Shown here: positions 18,566 through 30,757 of the stretch, one piece after another
Layout of the letters: every line of letters begins with the position of its first letter
Numbering within the stretch: the first letter of the stretch is position 1
DNA from: Clusia tigrina
Taxonomy: Eukaryota > Arthropoda > Insecta > Diptera > Clusiidae
Assembly: GCA_920105625.2 (NCBI GenBank)
Contig: OV050030.1
Span: forward strand, 78,519,400-78,583,399
DNA length: 64,000 bases
Reading direction: 5' to 3'
Translations under genes and position numbers: made by a program
The notes under the pieces: generated by a model
Database searches by the model: none
The model's input: only the letters and a program-made list of their open reading frames with translations
Told to the model about the DNA's origin: nothing

Positions 18566-19680
18566 GTGTAATTTTCGACTTTTTTCGATCCTTTCCATTT
18601 TTTCAACATTTTTTTTGTCGGTAAAAAATTTGTTCGGTGTAGTCACGCTTTTAGGTTTCTACATTTTTTGCGGCATATCGTATCCAAGTATTACTTACTT
18701 ACCATTTTAATTAATAAGTAAATATTTGAAATGATCTGATTAAATCTGGCCTGATCTGATCTAATAGTTGATCTGGTCTGATCTAGTTTACGATAGCTGG
18801 TCTGATATATGATCTAGTCTAATCAGATGGCTGGTTTGACATCTGTAGATTTTTAATTTCAGACTAAAGAAAGAGAGATAGAAAATGAATGGAAAGTAGT
18901 TGTAAAGGCAAGGAATATTTAGAAAAAGAAGTACAATAGTATAAAGTTGGGTAAAATGGATGAAGAAACTCTGTTAGAAAATGCTGTCAGACTGCTAACT
19001 CCCCAATTCGTTGTATGCAATGTGGTTGCCACGGCTAGCTCTAGTCTCCCTAGGCGCGGTTCTGAACCAGCCACACTGCGTCGAGGGAAGTAGAACTGGT
19101 CTTTACTTAACAGTCACCACTTTTCCTAAGCGCAGCCGACTCAACCAACTCCAGTAAAAGTCCCCCACCCTCGCGGTTGCGTTACTACATCAACACAAGT
19201 ACATATATCTAAATCTGATTTACCACCCCCGTTTCCCCTTTCCAAATAGAAGAGCTCACCCATGAGGCTGGATTCCCATTCTCAGAGACAACAACAAAAA
19301 AATGCTTACCGCACTAATTAAACCGAATTACAGTCTTATTTCTAATATATATATATCTATTTTTTTACATACATTCTATAAAGCTAATAGCTTATAAACA
19401 AATTATGCACTGCATAAATGAAAGTCAAATTCCTCTTCTTTTCAAAGCATTCTTTTTTCCTATCTTTATTTTTCCCCTCTTTTCCTTTAGGTAAAAAATT
19501 TCCAAATTTTGATAGTAGCTAAGCAAATAAATTTTGTTAATACGCAATTTAAATTAATTATTTCAAGCAATTTTATATATAAAAAAAAATTGTTTCTCTA
19601 TACTAGTACTTAGCTGTTGATTTTGGTGCGCGCAATTATTCTCCGCTACTTCAAATTCAACTTCTTTTTGTGATTTCCTG

Positions 19681-19681
<1 letters not shown>
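18566..19681. other. Unassigned A+T-rich DNA
   Basis: No gene or recognised element. A degenerate TCTGATCTG-type simple repeat lies at about 18732-18835. 19010-19200 is locally G+C-richer (GGTTGCCACGGC, CCAGCCACACTGCG) but I cannot assign it. Confidence 0.5.
18732..18835 (+). repeat. Degenerate TCTGATCTG tandem repeat
   Basis: The words GATCTGAT, CTGATCTGATCT, GATCTGGTCTGATCTAG, GGTCTGATA and TGATCTAGTCTAATC follow each other over about 100 bases. A decayed low-complexity array. Confidence 0.6.
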
Positions 19682-20639
<958 letters not shown>

Positions 20640-21560
20640 CTTTACTAACTTTCGGCAATATTTTGCGTTGATATTCCGCGAAAAATCGCTTAGTACAAAA
20701 TTACGTCTGTAAATTTCCTCTCCAGAGTTAACATAATCTTCCGTGCTTGCTTGTTATACTGATGAGCTCCCCTTTCATATGCAGCATGAAACTCGATCTT
20801 CATTTCATCGTGAATAAGGTCGTATTCTCCCACCTCTAAAGCTCCTAATTTCTGTGCCAAGTTATAATCAGTGTCGCTCGTGAACATATGTTGACCAAAT
20901 AGGGCAAAATAAGGCGACACCCCCGTCCCGGAGTGCACCGAACTTTAAACGCACACTCAATTTCCGTCAGATACTTGTCCCAGTCACTATGATCACTTTT
21001 AAAGTACCCCCATTCCCCATAGCATTCAACATTGACTGGTTCACTCTTTAAGAAGCATTAGCCTGGAGCGAGTATCCCGAAGTCTTCTCATGTTGCACCT
21101 TATAGCCATGAGTCCATTTTTTAAATTGTTTCCCCACAAACTGTCTCCCATTATCAGAAAAAATTACTTCCGGCACCCCAAAATTGTGAAATATCTCATC
21201 AGTCAGATACCTTAGAAGATTCTTTACTGTGGTCTTTCGCATAGCTTTCAGAAACACAAACTTCGAATAACTAAAAGCACGTAAGCGTTTTCCGCCTTTG
21301 ACCGCAAATGCTGCATTTGCTACTGGAGTCATCACAAATTGCATACCTTTTCTAAGAGTATCTTTTAAAAGCGCCGCAATAACTGCAAAATTCGCTTTAA
21401 ATCTTCTGTACCACCCTGCCGTTCCCAGAAAACCTTCTGCCCTTGGTACAGGTATTATTCTTACTGCTGATATCTTTTCCGGGCCAGTTTTTAATACTCC
21501 ATGGCATATAACCAACCCTCCTTACAGCAGAAATTCGATATCTGTAACTGTTGGACTCGG
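20640..21560 (-). pseudogene. Ty3/gypsy pol remnant (RT thumb joined to integrase)
   Basis: The minus-strand frame 21515-21048 starts in the RT connection (SAVRIIPVPRAEGFLGTAGWYRRF, then FAVIAALLKDTLRKG) and passes directly into the integrase core (KGGKRLRAFSYSKF, then YLTDEIFHNFGVPEVIFSDNG with the second catalytic Asp). RNase H and the integrase zinc domain are missing, so an internal deletion joined them. A second frame, 20938-20690, has TGVSPYFALFGQHM, the integrase box after the catalytic core. It differs from copies A-C and from BEL. It probably belongs with the long LTR at 21717-22990, also on the minus strand. Confidence 0.75.
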
Positions 21561-21716
21561 AACAAGTCGTTGCGCAAATATTTTCTTTTTATTAAAATTT
21601 ATATTTATTTACATGTACGAGTACTTGTTTATTTAAATAAAATAATACTTTTTCGTATTCTTTTGTAGTTTGTGAATGCGTTCATAGCTCTTCCTGAACG
21701 TTTTGACTTTGATTTT

Positions 21717-22990
21717 GTAACGACTCAAATCTTGCTGTGGTAATACTCACTTATGCGCAAGTGGTCGTATACAGACATTTTTTTATTTATTTACTTTTTT
21801 TTATATCGTGTTTATTGGTATAATTAACTATACAAATAACTTAATGTTAAGCTTAAAGCTAAGGTACTAACGGCTAGGGTTTTCGGCCTATATTTTATTT
21901 TATTGAAGTTGATGCGTTAAATTTCAAAAAATATTTCGGAGGATCTTAGTATTTTTATGAATATGGAGATGTTTTCGCTTGTTATGTTGGTTATTATTTC
22001 TTTTATTGTTTTATTATATTTGAGACATATCTGGTCTGTTATGTTGCATTCTGAAATGATGTGCTGGAAGGAGACGGTGGTTTGGTTGCAGATTGGGCAT
22101 AGTGGCGGGGAATACGGTGTAAATAGGTGGGAGTGGGTTAATCTCGTATGTCCTGTTCTGAAGCGGATGTACTTTTGAAGATATATTTTTGGAATATTTG
22201 AAGGATATGTTGGTGCTTTTCCGGATGGGTTATAGTTGTGTTGGTAGTTTTGCCACTCAGAAATTTATTTCTCGGAAGTTGTAGTTTTGAAAATTTGTTA
22301 TTTATATTGCTTATTGCTAAGTTTAAAATATTCAAAGTAATAACTAAATATTTGAGGGAGACCGCTGCTGTAGTTAACGCTGTGCAGTCCTGGTCTCCTG
22401 TCTCAACGGTGGTGAATTGAAAAACCACTACCACGGTTTTAACTTCGACAAGTAACTGGTTTGCTATGAAAGCGGATTGAAAAACTACAAATTCGTAGCA
22501 AACGCAGTGTTTCTGGACCGCTATGTCCGGGTGTCTCTAGTTCTTAGTGTCCGCAGTGGTGGATTGAAAAACCACTTCCAGCGTGTTAACTTCAACGAAC
22601 AAGTTCTGTTTTGCTATGAATGTGGATTGGAGAAATCCAGAATTCATAGGAAACACAGCACTTGTGTGTGTGTCCGTACGTTTGTTTGTTCCTCTGGTAG
22701 CCTCTGATGATGCGTCAACGTTTTCTTTTTCTAACTCCAGTGCTGTGAGGCAGGAAAAGAGATCATATGCCCGGTTGCAGGCGCTTTTATAGACACTTGG
22801 TGGAAACTTTTGTGTTTGCTCAAGTCACGTTGGCCGTTGCTTCGACTACTGCTTCCTGTTGCTAAGGTATTGTTGTTGTCCCCTCTTGACCTTCGGCCAC
22901 CCTCAGCGTTTTTCCGGGAAAAGTCCGGCTGTCGTTAAGCGCGTAGTAGTTGCTGCAGCACGTTGTTGTTGTTGCACGCCCTGTTGTTGT
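21717..22990 (-). repeat. Long LTR of a gypsy-like element (partial)
   Basis: Shares its end with the solo LTR at 51997-53718: TGTAACGACTC at 21718 and GGTCGTATACAGA about 45 bases on, then, in the same order, a hairpin-rich repeat zone, a minus-strand TATA box (CTATAAAAGC near 22785-22795), TTGTTGTTG tracts and TTCGGCCACC.TCAGC. The minus strand reads U3, TATA, R-U5 with GTCGTTACA at the end. It lies just upstream, in that orientation, of the gypsy pol remnant at 20640-21560. The upper boundary is approximate. Confidence 0.6.
22409..22655 (-). repeat. Two-unit hairpin repeat in the long LTR
   Basis: Each unit has a GTGGTG.ATTGAAAAACCAC hairpin (about 22409 and 22558) and then a second stem, TTTGCTATGAA...TTCGTAGCAAA in the first unit and TTTGCTATGAAT...ATTCATAGGAAA in the second. 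It lies in the R-U5 side, the same place as the 58-bp hairpin array of the solo LTR at 52327-52611. Confidence 0.6.
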
Positions 22991-23580
22991 TGCAACCATA
23001 AATATTTCCTGTTTGTGGGTAATAATATTCAAATTACCGACCTGCGATTTATCAGGGTGACAATTGCTTTTAGGGGATTTTATTGTGTGAGCAAAAGCAT
23101 TTAATAAGTTTACTCGTCAAAATTTGAAGAAATGAATTAAGAATTGAGACCGTCGTCAAGGTCGATGCACGAAAGTTGGGGCGCCGTATGTGCTTCTTGA
23201 CACTCCAGAACAGACTGGCATCTAATACGGCGTAAAGAGAGCAGCTGCCGCTGCTTCGTAGCGGCAAGCTGTCTTCCGTCGTTAGCCCGCGCCAGAATTG
23301 ACCTCCACATAAAGATGGCTTCCGCACTAATATGGTATGCACTTGCCTTGACTGTTCTCTCGCTCTCCACTGCACATCACGGGCTTTCGCACAGTACCGA
23401 ACGATGGAACGTAGATACAGGGCGACAACATAGCACCCCAAGTACCAGGCGGAAGTCACCTGAACATAAGGATTCGGAGTGAACATGTCACCAACCTTGC
23501 ATTATTGCAAGAGAAGAACATATCCACGCTGTATCCCGTTCATAACCCTCATCAATTTATGGTGGGGTGGTGTCTAGCAT
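22991..23580 (-). repeat. Probable 3' LTR of the decayed minus-strand BEL element
   Basis: Lies just downstream (minus strand) of the BEL Pol C-terminus, is non-coding, and on that strand has ACACAATAAA near 23085, a fair poly(A) signal. I cannot define the ends or find a partner LTR near 28000, so this is positional inference. Confidence 0.35.
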
Positions 23581-23657
23581 CACAGTTAGCGCAAGAGGGT
23601 TACTGGCAGGAGTAGGCGAAGTGCTGCCTAAACAGACGAAGGACAGTCGACTGGCGA

Positions 23658-24808
23658 TCACTTGATCACGACGCTCCCGATGCGATGGCCCACCTGGCGA
23701 AATATAATGCAGATGATTCGCGGAGTAGGGGTTAGCTGCTCCGATCTCCTCGTAAGACCTCGAAAGGGCGGATTAGCGCGGGTTGGTTCCCGCCTGGTCT
23801 CCTCCTGACCCTGGTTTGACACTTCCGGAACCACGCAGCCAGGCGGCGTTGACAGAGGAGTGAAGCTCGATGGGAGGTGGAATGTAGTTGACCTGGCCTG
23901 ACGAGGCGCTGTTGGGTCCGATGGGACCGACGTGGGGAGTGGAGGCTGTGGCACCGCCACATTCGAAAAACTGTCAAACTTAAAGCGGCAAATGTCATAC
24001 AGCGAGTAGCGGCCCTTGTGCATCGAGTGGCCTATGAGTAGACTATGAAAATGGCCCACCAAGGTTCGGTCATGGATTTCGCGGAGCACCCGACCATTAT
24101 CCTAGTGCATTTTTAAAGGACATCCTTGGCGGACGATAAACCGAGACAATGCCGCAAGGGAGGCAGGAGTGCTCAGAGCGGTAGTCGCCTCAAGGTGAAC
24201 TGCGCTGGTAGCGAAGCTGACAAAGATGCAGACGTACCCTTTCGTAATGTGGCATGCCCGCCATATAGTGCTTGATGTCGAACGGTCCCGCGAAATCAAC
24301 TCCAGTATGGGTTTTTACCCATTTTGAGGCTACTACCGCGACGTGAACACGTCATACGTTCAACCGAAAGAGCTGCCATGAGCTGTTGTTGCCGACGCTT
24401 CTTCCACATGTCTAACACTAGAGAATTGTGCTTTTAATGAGCGTTTTCGCTTTCGGAATCCAATATTGGGTCCGGATCAGCCGCAGCATTAGTAGATTCC
24501 CCCGTGTAGGGACACCTGATGGATGAATTTCACCATTAGACGAGTAAAGTGACCGTAGTATGGCAGAATGATTGGGTGTCTCTCTGCACCAAGCGCCCAT
24601 TTACGCGCAGAGTACCGTCGGAGTGCACGAACGTATTCAGAGCTAAAAGCGAACTGGAGGTCGTTATAGGAGCTCGTGCCGCAAGTGCGCGGTATTCCTT
24701 TGGGAAATACATTTGCTGCGCTAGCATAATAAGCCAAGTGGTCGTTTCAGCGATTTCTCCCCGAGTAATAGGGGACCTTGTCAAGAGTCGTATCCCGATG
24801 TTGCGCAT
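23658..24808 (-). pseudogene. BEL/Pao integrase and C-terminal domain remnant
   Basis: Frames from 24808 (LNTFVHSDGTLRVNGRLV), 24600 (NLLMLRLIRTQYWIPKAK, zinc domain), 24299 (CIFVSFATSAVHLEATTAL, SRFIVRQGCP, core) and 24089 (MLREIHDRTLVG). Fragmented over at least four frames; no continuous protein. Confidence 0.7.
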
Positions 24809-24847
24809 AAAGCGGCGAACAGTTGCGTATAAAGCGGCGCGCGTAAC

Positions 24848-25495
24848 TCAATACTCGGAGGACCCTAGAAAATAAGGAGAAGCGAAACATTGGGTCTTCC
24901 GCAGAAGACACATACGCCACATGACACTTTGCAGGTCGTTGCTCTTCATCGGTTTCTTACAAGTTTTCTTCCAACGGAGGGGGGCATCGTTCCCGGCCCT
25001 GCTGCTGCCAACCCCGGCCTTCCCATCACAACTTGTTGTGGAGTAGTGCATCAGGTGACACATTACTGTTAAATCTAAATCTTCTGGGTTATCGTCTGAG
25101 ATGACATGACGCCAGGTGTGCACCCCCACCTTGCGGGTAATGGCAGTGACTCTATTCGCCACGAAGACTTTCCATACGTGGGGTGGCTTCGGCAGCCATC
25201 CCAACACAAACGTGGAGTCGGACCAACAAAATAAATTGTCATCTTAGATATTAAACAGAGGTTTAAGAGGGAAAGTCAATTCTGCTGAAAGTGTCGCCCC
25301 ACATAGTTCTAAACATTGAAGAGAGATAGTCCTCAATGGAGCCACTCGCGATTTTGCCACTTGCAAATGGGTAGAGATGGAATTTTCACCTTTACACCGT
25401 ACGTAAAGGGCTGCAGCATATGAAAACTTTAAAGAGTCACAGAAGGCGTGGATCTTAATATCTCGATCAAGCGGATCGTACCCAGCGAGGCACAC
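24848..25495 (-). pseudogene. BEL/Pao RNase H remnant
   Basis: The frame from 25495 has IHAFCDSLKFSYAAALYVRC (usual D of HAFCDAS shifted by substitution), KSRVAPLRTISLQCLELCGA; the frame from 25207 starts MLGWLPKPPHVWKVFVANRV. These are the ordered RNase H and linker blocks of BEL/Pao, in two frames. Confidence 0.75.
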
Positions 25496-26640
25496 GTGCT
25501 TGGAGATTGCCTGATACTGCGTGTATCCACCTTGTTAAAGTGGTACGAGTAAGTTGCTCGTCCCAACCTATTCGATCCAACCATATCTGTTGCATCAAGA
25601 TCTTAGCGGAGATGACAATAGGAGCCAACCATCCCGCTGGGTCGAACAGCTGTGCGATGACCGACAGGACCTTACGTTTGGTGTATACGGCAACGATTGG
25701 CAAAGCTACCACATGGATATAAAACAAATCCCCCCGCACATTCCATCGAATCCCCAAAGTGGGTTTGGGCTGGTCTCCTCGAATTGGAGAAAATCCTCCC
25801 TAGCAGATGCCCTGGAGGCAAACCGGATGAAATTTCTGTGGAGTTTGCCGCCCATTTTCGCATTGAGAACCCGGCTGAATCTAAGCTCTCAGTCAGCTCA
25901 TCCCTAGTGCGGATGGCAATAGCAATATCATGTGTACCCACTAGAGCGTCATCCACGTACATTGAGTCACGAAAAACCTAAGACGCCAACGGGAATCTGC
26001 TCTCCAAGTCGTCTGCCAATGGCAAAAGTGTCCTTATTACTAGATATGGAGCACAATTCATCCCGAAAGTGACAACTTTCAATTTATAATCAGAGATCTC
26101 GCCATCGGGAGATTCCCTAAACACAATTTTTTGATATGATGTCTGGCTTGGCTCAAACAGAATCTGACGATACATCTTTTATATGTCCCCGTTCAGTACA
26201 TAGCGAAACATACGCCACTGGATTATTAGTCGCGTCAGAGCGGTTTGTAACACTGGCCCTGTGTGTAACACTTCACTCAAGCTGACCCTGTTGGAAGTCA
26301 CCTGTGAGGCATTGAACACCACGCCAAATTTGGTGGTTGTACTCTCTGGCTTAATTAATGCATGATGCGGCAAGTAATAATGAGGCACAGGAGGCACATT
26401 TGAGTACCACGGCGTCGCTCATCGGCCGGGCTCTTTACTAGCCGGGATTCATTGCGCTCAAATTGCCGAAGGGCAATATAGTGCGACGCTCTTAGAGACT
26501 TATCCGGAACAAACCCTTGTTTGAACAGCAGAGAGACCGCAGATTCCCGACGAGTACAGGTTAAGGCAGTCTTGATCAGTCTGGGAGAGCTTCTGATCTC
26601 GCGGAGGGTGTTCCATTTCCCAGAACTGTCGTAGAAGGTG
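25467..26640 (-). pseudogene. BEL/Pao reverse transcriptase remnant
   Basis: Spread over four minus-strand frames: ESTTKFGVVFNASQVTSNRVS and LNGDI near 26360-26180, VVTFGMNCAPYLVIRTL near 26075, the catalytic MYVDDALVG at 25962, and the connection domain QLFDPAGWLAPIVISAKILMQ at about 25640. Several frameshifts; non-functional. Confidence 0.8.
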
Positions 26641-26649
26641 GTCGAGAGA

Positions 26650-27233
26650 AGCAGTTTCGGACACTTGCACGCGAGTTGTGAAAGTGGATATCCGGTCATC
26701 CCGCAGAGGCCCTCTAATGATTCAACCGAATACCGTTTCTTGGGCAATTAATGACCACTTGGATGACTTTGACTCGGCTCCTCCCTATCTGCCGGACGCG
26801 ATATTTGCGCAATCTGGTAAAAAGACTTGGTATGTGGTGGGCGGGTTTGGCGCCTTAGCGGTTTGACGACCCCGTTGCGAGTCCGTATGCAGCAGAGTGT
26901 GGTGCCGCTCCCGACGGGTGGGGCACGAAAAGGAGATGGGGAAATTTGCCACTCTATGTGAAGCCGACAAACAATTCACACACAACCCGTGTTTGCGCAC
27001 CAACCCCACCGAGCTGATACGGTGGCAGCCTGGAACGCAGGAAAATTTGGCACCGAATATGCAGACCGCCTGCATACTTTGTACCCTTGCGGGGTAACAC
27101 TTACTGGATGGGTTTGCACCCGTGCAGTTCGCGGTTGATTCGGCTCAACCCTTATTTGTGATGTACTTGGGCCTTGCGATTGGAGATCCGAAATCGCCTC
27201 GAGTGTATCAAACCGCAATGACAGGGGGGTCAT
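26650..27233 (-). pseudogene. BEL/Pao nucleocapsid and protease remnant
   Basis: Frame 27075-26785 encodes CVNCLSASHRVANFP and then SCPTRRERHHTLLH, the two-part BEL zinc-binding region with some cysteines lost. The aspartic protease (DUF1758) that should follow is not recognisable, and there may be a deletion between here and the RT. Confidence 0.6.
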
Positions 27234-27371
27234 TCATCGCCTTCCATTCTGGAATAATTGCGCAACCCCTCATGGTCTGTTCCCACAGGGACAGTGTATG
27301 CTCAGGCAGCCGCATGGAGCACGGGTATACTAAAATGGCATCCCAACTCGCAACGTCGATGCCGTAAGACG

Positions 27372-28005
27372 TCAGTGCAGCGATACAATTACCGATGTCA
27401 TATTGTAGGCGTTTGAATTCTCCCCTTCTTCTCTTTTAACAGCGTCAACTCCCCACAGTGTCTTCAATTGGTCGTTGATCTGAATGTGCTTGTTGTCGGA
27501 GCGCTCCAGTAAGTTTCCCCACACTTGTGGGAACCCCGCCTCCGTTATTGGAATTTTGAACACAATTTCATGTGGCTCCCTCCGGGTCTTTGGGAACAAA
27601 TGGTAAAATTTCTCCGCATTGGAGAGCCGCTTATTGTTCATGAACAATGCTGTAAACATATCACGAAACGTTGGCCATGCGGCATAGCTCCCTTCAAAGG
27701 ACGAGATATCACAAGGGAGTACGTGGATGCTGTGCGCCAATGATAAATATGGGTCCCCTCTAGTGTAACAGGAGTTGCCTCACTTCCGCGGTCAAAATAC
27801 GAACCTGCTTTAAAGTATCAAAGCTTGACTCAAACCGCTGTCTGATTGACACTAATAGTGATTCACCGTCGTTCATGGCCCTCGCCTCGAGCATGGCAGC
27901 TATTTTAAGCGAAGCCAACCGAGGATCCAGTTCTGCTTCATCAAGTTGAAGAGATATAATGGAGTGAGTGTCCGGTGAGCACCGTTCAAAACGACTTATG
28001 AACAT
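27372..28005 (-). pseudogene. BEL/Pao Gag (DUF1759) remnant
   Basis: Two minus-strand frames. 28005-27760 carries a helical region (RFERCSPDTHSIISLQLDEAE). 27740-27372 has PCDISSFEGSYAAWPTFRDMF and FYHLFPKTRREPHEIV, the core wording of the BEL/Pao DUF1759 Gag domain that builds the particle shell. A stop and frameshift separate them. Confidence 0.75.
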
Positions 28006-28140
28006 CAGAAGTTCATCTGCCGGAGCTCAATATTGGGTTATCTACACATGAAAAGACGAATACTTCGAATCACGCAAGTGAAGAACCCGTTTGAGAGCTT
28101 TTGTGTCTGCCCTATGCTCCGACTAGGAGCTATATTTGAC

Positions 28141-28237
28141 TCTTTATACTCTTTACCTTTAAAAAAGGTAAATAGGGTATACTAATTTTGTGCTTTTGAG
28201 AGGGGTTGCAATTTCAAGAAGGAGGCGTGGTAGGTAT

Positions 28238-28274
<37 letters not shown>

Positions 28275-29260
28275 TATGATCAGAATCACTTTCTAAGCAA
28301 TTTTTATTTTGACCGTCCGTGTGCCCGTCTGTCCATCTGTCCGTCTGGCCGTCTGTGGCCACTTTTTTTCTATACCGTTAGAGTTATCTTAATGAAATTT
28401 TGCACAAATGTAGCCTGGTCAAAGATACAGAAACAGATTGCTATATGGGCCGATTTGGACAAAGATAACGCCTACCTCCCATATAAGGAACTTCTTTCAA
28501 CTTTATTAAAATAACTATAACTTTGGTCCAATTGAAGGAATCGTGACATTATTTGGCAGTTATGGAGATGTGGGTCCTACTAAACACTGTGCAAAAAGTG
28601 GGCGGTATATTTTAATTGCCACGCCCATTATTAACAAAATATTAATAACTTAAGATCTGGTAGAGTTTGACGGACGAAATTTTACGGGAAGGAACATGTG
28701 GACATTATAAAGCTATCTGCAACAATAGGGGCTCATCAGAGACAAGACACGCCCACTTTGGATATAAGGAACTTTCGGGTCTAAAATTAAAATTAGCCTA
28801 CCTATGCTCGTATTGATGCCAGCGGAATAAAAATTTGCTGAAATATACATCGGGTCCATAATAGTGTGTGTGCAGAATATGGCGATCATAATAGAACTGC
28901 CACGCCCACAATTAGCAAAAGATCATTACTGGGTTCCTATTAAAGATTTATGAACGAAATTTCACAGGAATGTTACGGGAACTAACATTAAACACTACGC
29001 AAAAATGGGCGTGTTATTTCTACAGCCACGTCCATTATTTGCATATTCGTATAACTTTCGACCTATACAATATTTTTGGACGAAATTATATATTAGTGGT
29101 TATATTGACACTGGAAAGCCATACACAAGAAATGGGGTCGATATAATCATTTCAAGGTACCCTACCAAAAATTACCGTGAATATGCTGATTTATGAACAA
29201 AACATCCTCATTGTTGAACTCGCACGCACAATAAAAGGAAGTCGGTCTAACCCGACGTCA
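28141..29260 (+). repeat. DINE/INE-1-like (Helitron-related) repeat, copy 2
   Basis: Begins with a palindromic TTTACCTTTAAAAAAGGTAAA and GGGTATACTAATTTTGTGC, contains an (AT)n run, a GTCCGTCTG-type pyrimidine/purine repeat (28314-28350) and CACGCCCA motifs, and ends near a hairpin GTCGG-TCTAAC-CCGAC at 29241-29256. This layout resembles INE-1/DINE-1 repeats of Drosophila (from memory). It matches copy 1 at 17886-18565 over its right half. No gene. Confidence 0.65.
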
Positions 29261-30396
29261 GAGTTCTGTACTCGCTTTTTATTCTTGTTATAATTTTTTC
29301 TTAGATCTAATCAGTTTAATTCGCCACTCTATCGAGGATAGGACCGACTTTTGTATGGAAAAAGTTATCGAGTAAATTATTCTCGGATGAAACGACCGAG
29401 ATTTTCTATCCTCGATAGAAAGTGCTTCCAAATTGAACATTACTTGAAAACCAACGAGATTAAAGATTACCCATGAAAATTTCCATGGGGTTTTTTATTT
29501 TTCAGCGCTTTTTTTAAACAGTGCTGCCAAGTATACCACTTACTCGTTCGCTATCTTATTCGTGCAAGTCAATTCGAGCTCGACAAAATTTACGAAATGA
29601 ATACGTCTAATGTAAACCAAATAAGGACCACGCCGAAAATATTATTTTATTACTCAATCTTTATTCTCATAAGTTGTGAAATTCGCTCTATAGACATGCT
29701 CATCAGTTGCACTATTTTAACTGATTTCTATTACATCACTTGTTATGAAATTGTATTCATCAATTTCATTATCGCTTAAGTTTTTAATTTCTCTTCCTCT
29801 ACGAGATACACATGATGGTAGATATTCGCTCAAGTGTACTGAGCATATAGCACATTCAAAGGATATTTATATCAATGAAACTTTAGCGCCTGAGAAATCA
29901 ATTCTAACAGGTTGATTAGAATTAAATTGCAATGTTGGATGATTTAAATGATTAGATTAATAGTAATATTTATTGACCTTGCAGTTATATACTTTTCTAA
30001 AATTTTCTCGAAAAGAACTGCATGTTCAATTTTGAAAGATTTCTAACGTACAATATTTGTGTTTGGGCTTTACCAGTTGACAACAGTACATTCTCTCCAG
30101 ATGTTTCTAAACGAAGGAAAATCACTAATTAAAGCTGAATTATTTTACAGGTTTTTTTTTATATAAAACAAAATATGAAAAGCAAGAAGAAAAATATGTC
30201 TGATTTGTTTCAAATAAGCATATACACTTTATTTATTATTTTTGTATAGAAGTTTCAAACATAATTGTCCGCATATAAATGTATTAAATATGTATTAAAT
30301 TTTTGTTCTCTCTTTTAATTGTATTTAAAGTTTTTCACGCCTAAGTACTTAAATATTTCCAAAAGTGGTTGTAAATTTCCAAAACTATCATCTTAT
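29261..30396. other. A+T-rich region with structured inverted repeats
   Basis: No gene. It has a compound inverted repeat at 29328-29419 and a CCCATG/CATGGG hairpin followed by T6 at 29470-29496. The remainder is A+T-rich. Confidence 0.5.
29328..29419. repeat. Compound inverted repeat
   Basis: TCTATCGAGGATAG (29328-29341) is inverted exactly at 29406-29419 (CTATCCTCGATAGA). A smaller CTCGG/CCGAG stem (29382-29400) sits inside. Confidence 0.8.
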
Positions 30397-30631
30397 TCAC
30401 TTAGGTTTCCTTTCTGATACCCAGTGAGTGCTGTCACCTGACGAATTATCCATATTAACAATACCACATTCATTTCTCCATGGTTTCGGGGGAAGATATT
30501 TTCTCTTGAATACACCTCTAGAATGAGGCAAGTGTTGACATTCAATCGTTGCTTTTGAGAGCTTTTTAATGTTTATTATCTGTACAAGCCCAGGCTTTTT
30601 TTGTACTGTTTCAGGAATAAACCTCTACCCA
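30397..30631 (-). pseudogene. Adenain/Polinton-type cysteine protease fragment
   Basis: An ATG-less minus-strand frame of about 77 codons. It carries LPHSRGVFKRKYLPPKP, then NECGIVNMD and GDSTHWV. The ECGI-VN-D...THW pattern is what I know from adenain-like proteases of Polintons/Mavericks and related adintovirus-like elements, with the THW histidine as a catalytic residue. The frame diverges straight after THWV and stops, so the downstream catalytic cysteine part is lost. No other Polinton gene (polymerase, integrase, capsid) was recognised nearby. It may be a relic of such an element or of a host-captured fragment. Confidence 0.5.
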
Positions 30632-30749
30632 GATCTATGGTTTCTGTTTAAACCTAATTTCAACAACGGTGATTGTAGCAGAGACTATAGAGACAGGACA
30701 CTTAAACGTCAAATTTACTGATTGTTTAAAAAAAAAAACACCTATGTAC
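30632..30749. other. Flank between protease remnant and hAT
   Basis: Short A+T-rich stretch without a recognised feature. Confidence 0.5.
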
Positions 30750-30757
30750 ATTGTACG
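30750..30757 (+). repeat. hAT target site duplication ATTGTACG (left)
   Basis: Repeated exactly at 33728-33735 on the other side of the element. Confidence 0.9.

Larger units (their letters stand above)
23581..28010 (-). mobile_element. Heavily decayed BEL/Pao retrotransposon
   Basis: On the minus strand the order is Gag (28005-27372), zinc knuckle/protease (27233-26650), RT (26397-25467), RNase H (25495-24850) and integrase with C-terminal domain (24810-23658), the standard BEL/Pao order. Every domain is split by frameshifts and stops. It is not closely related to the BEL dimer or to the BEL at 59863, so it is a third BEL lineage in the window. Confidence 0.8.
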
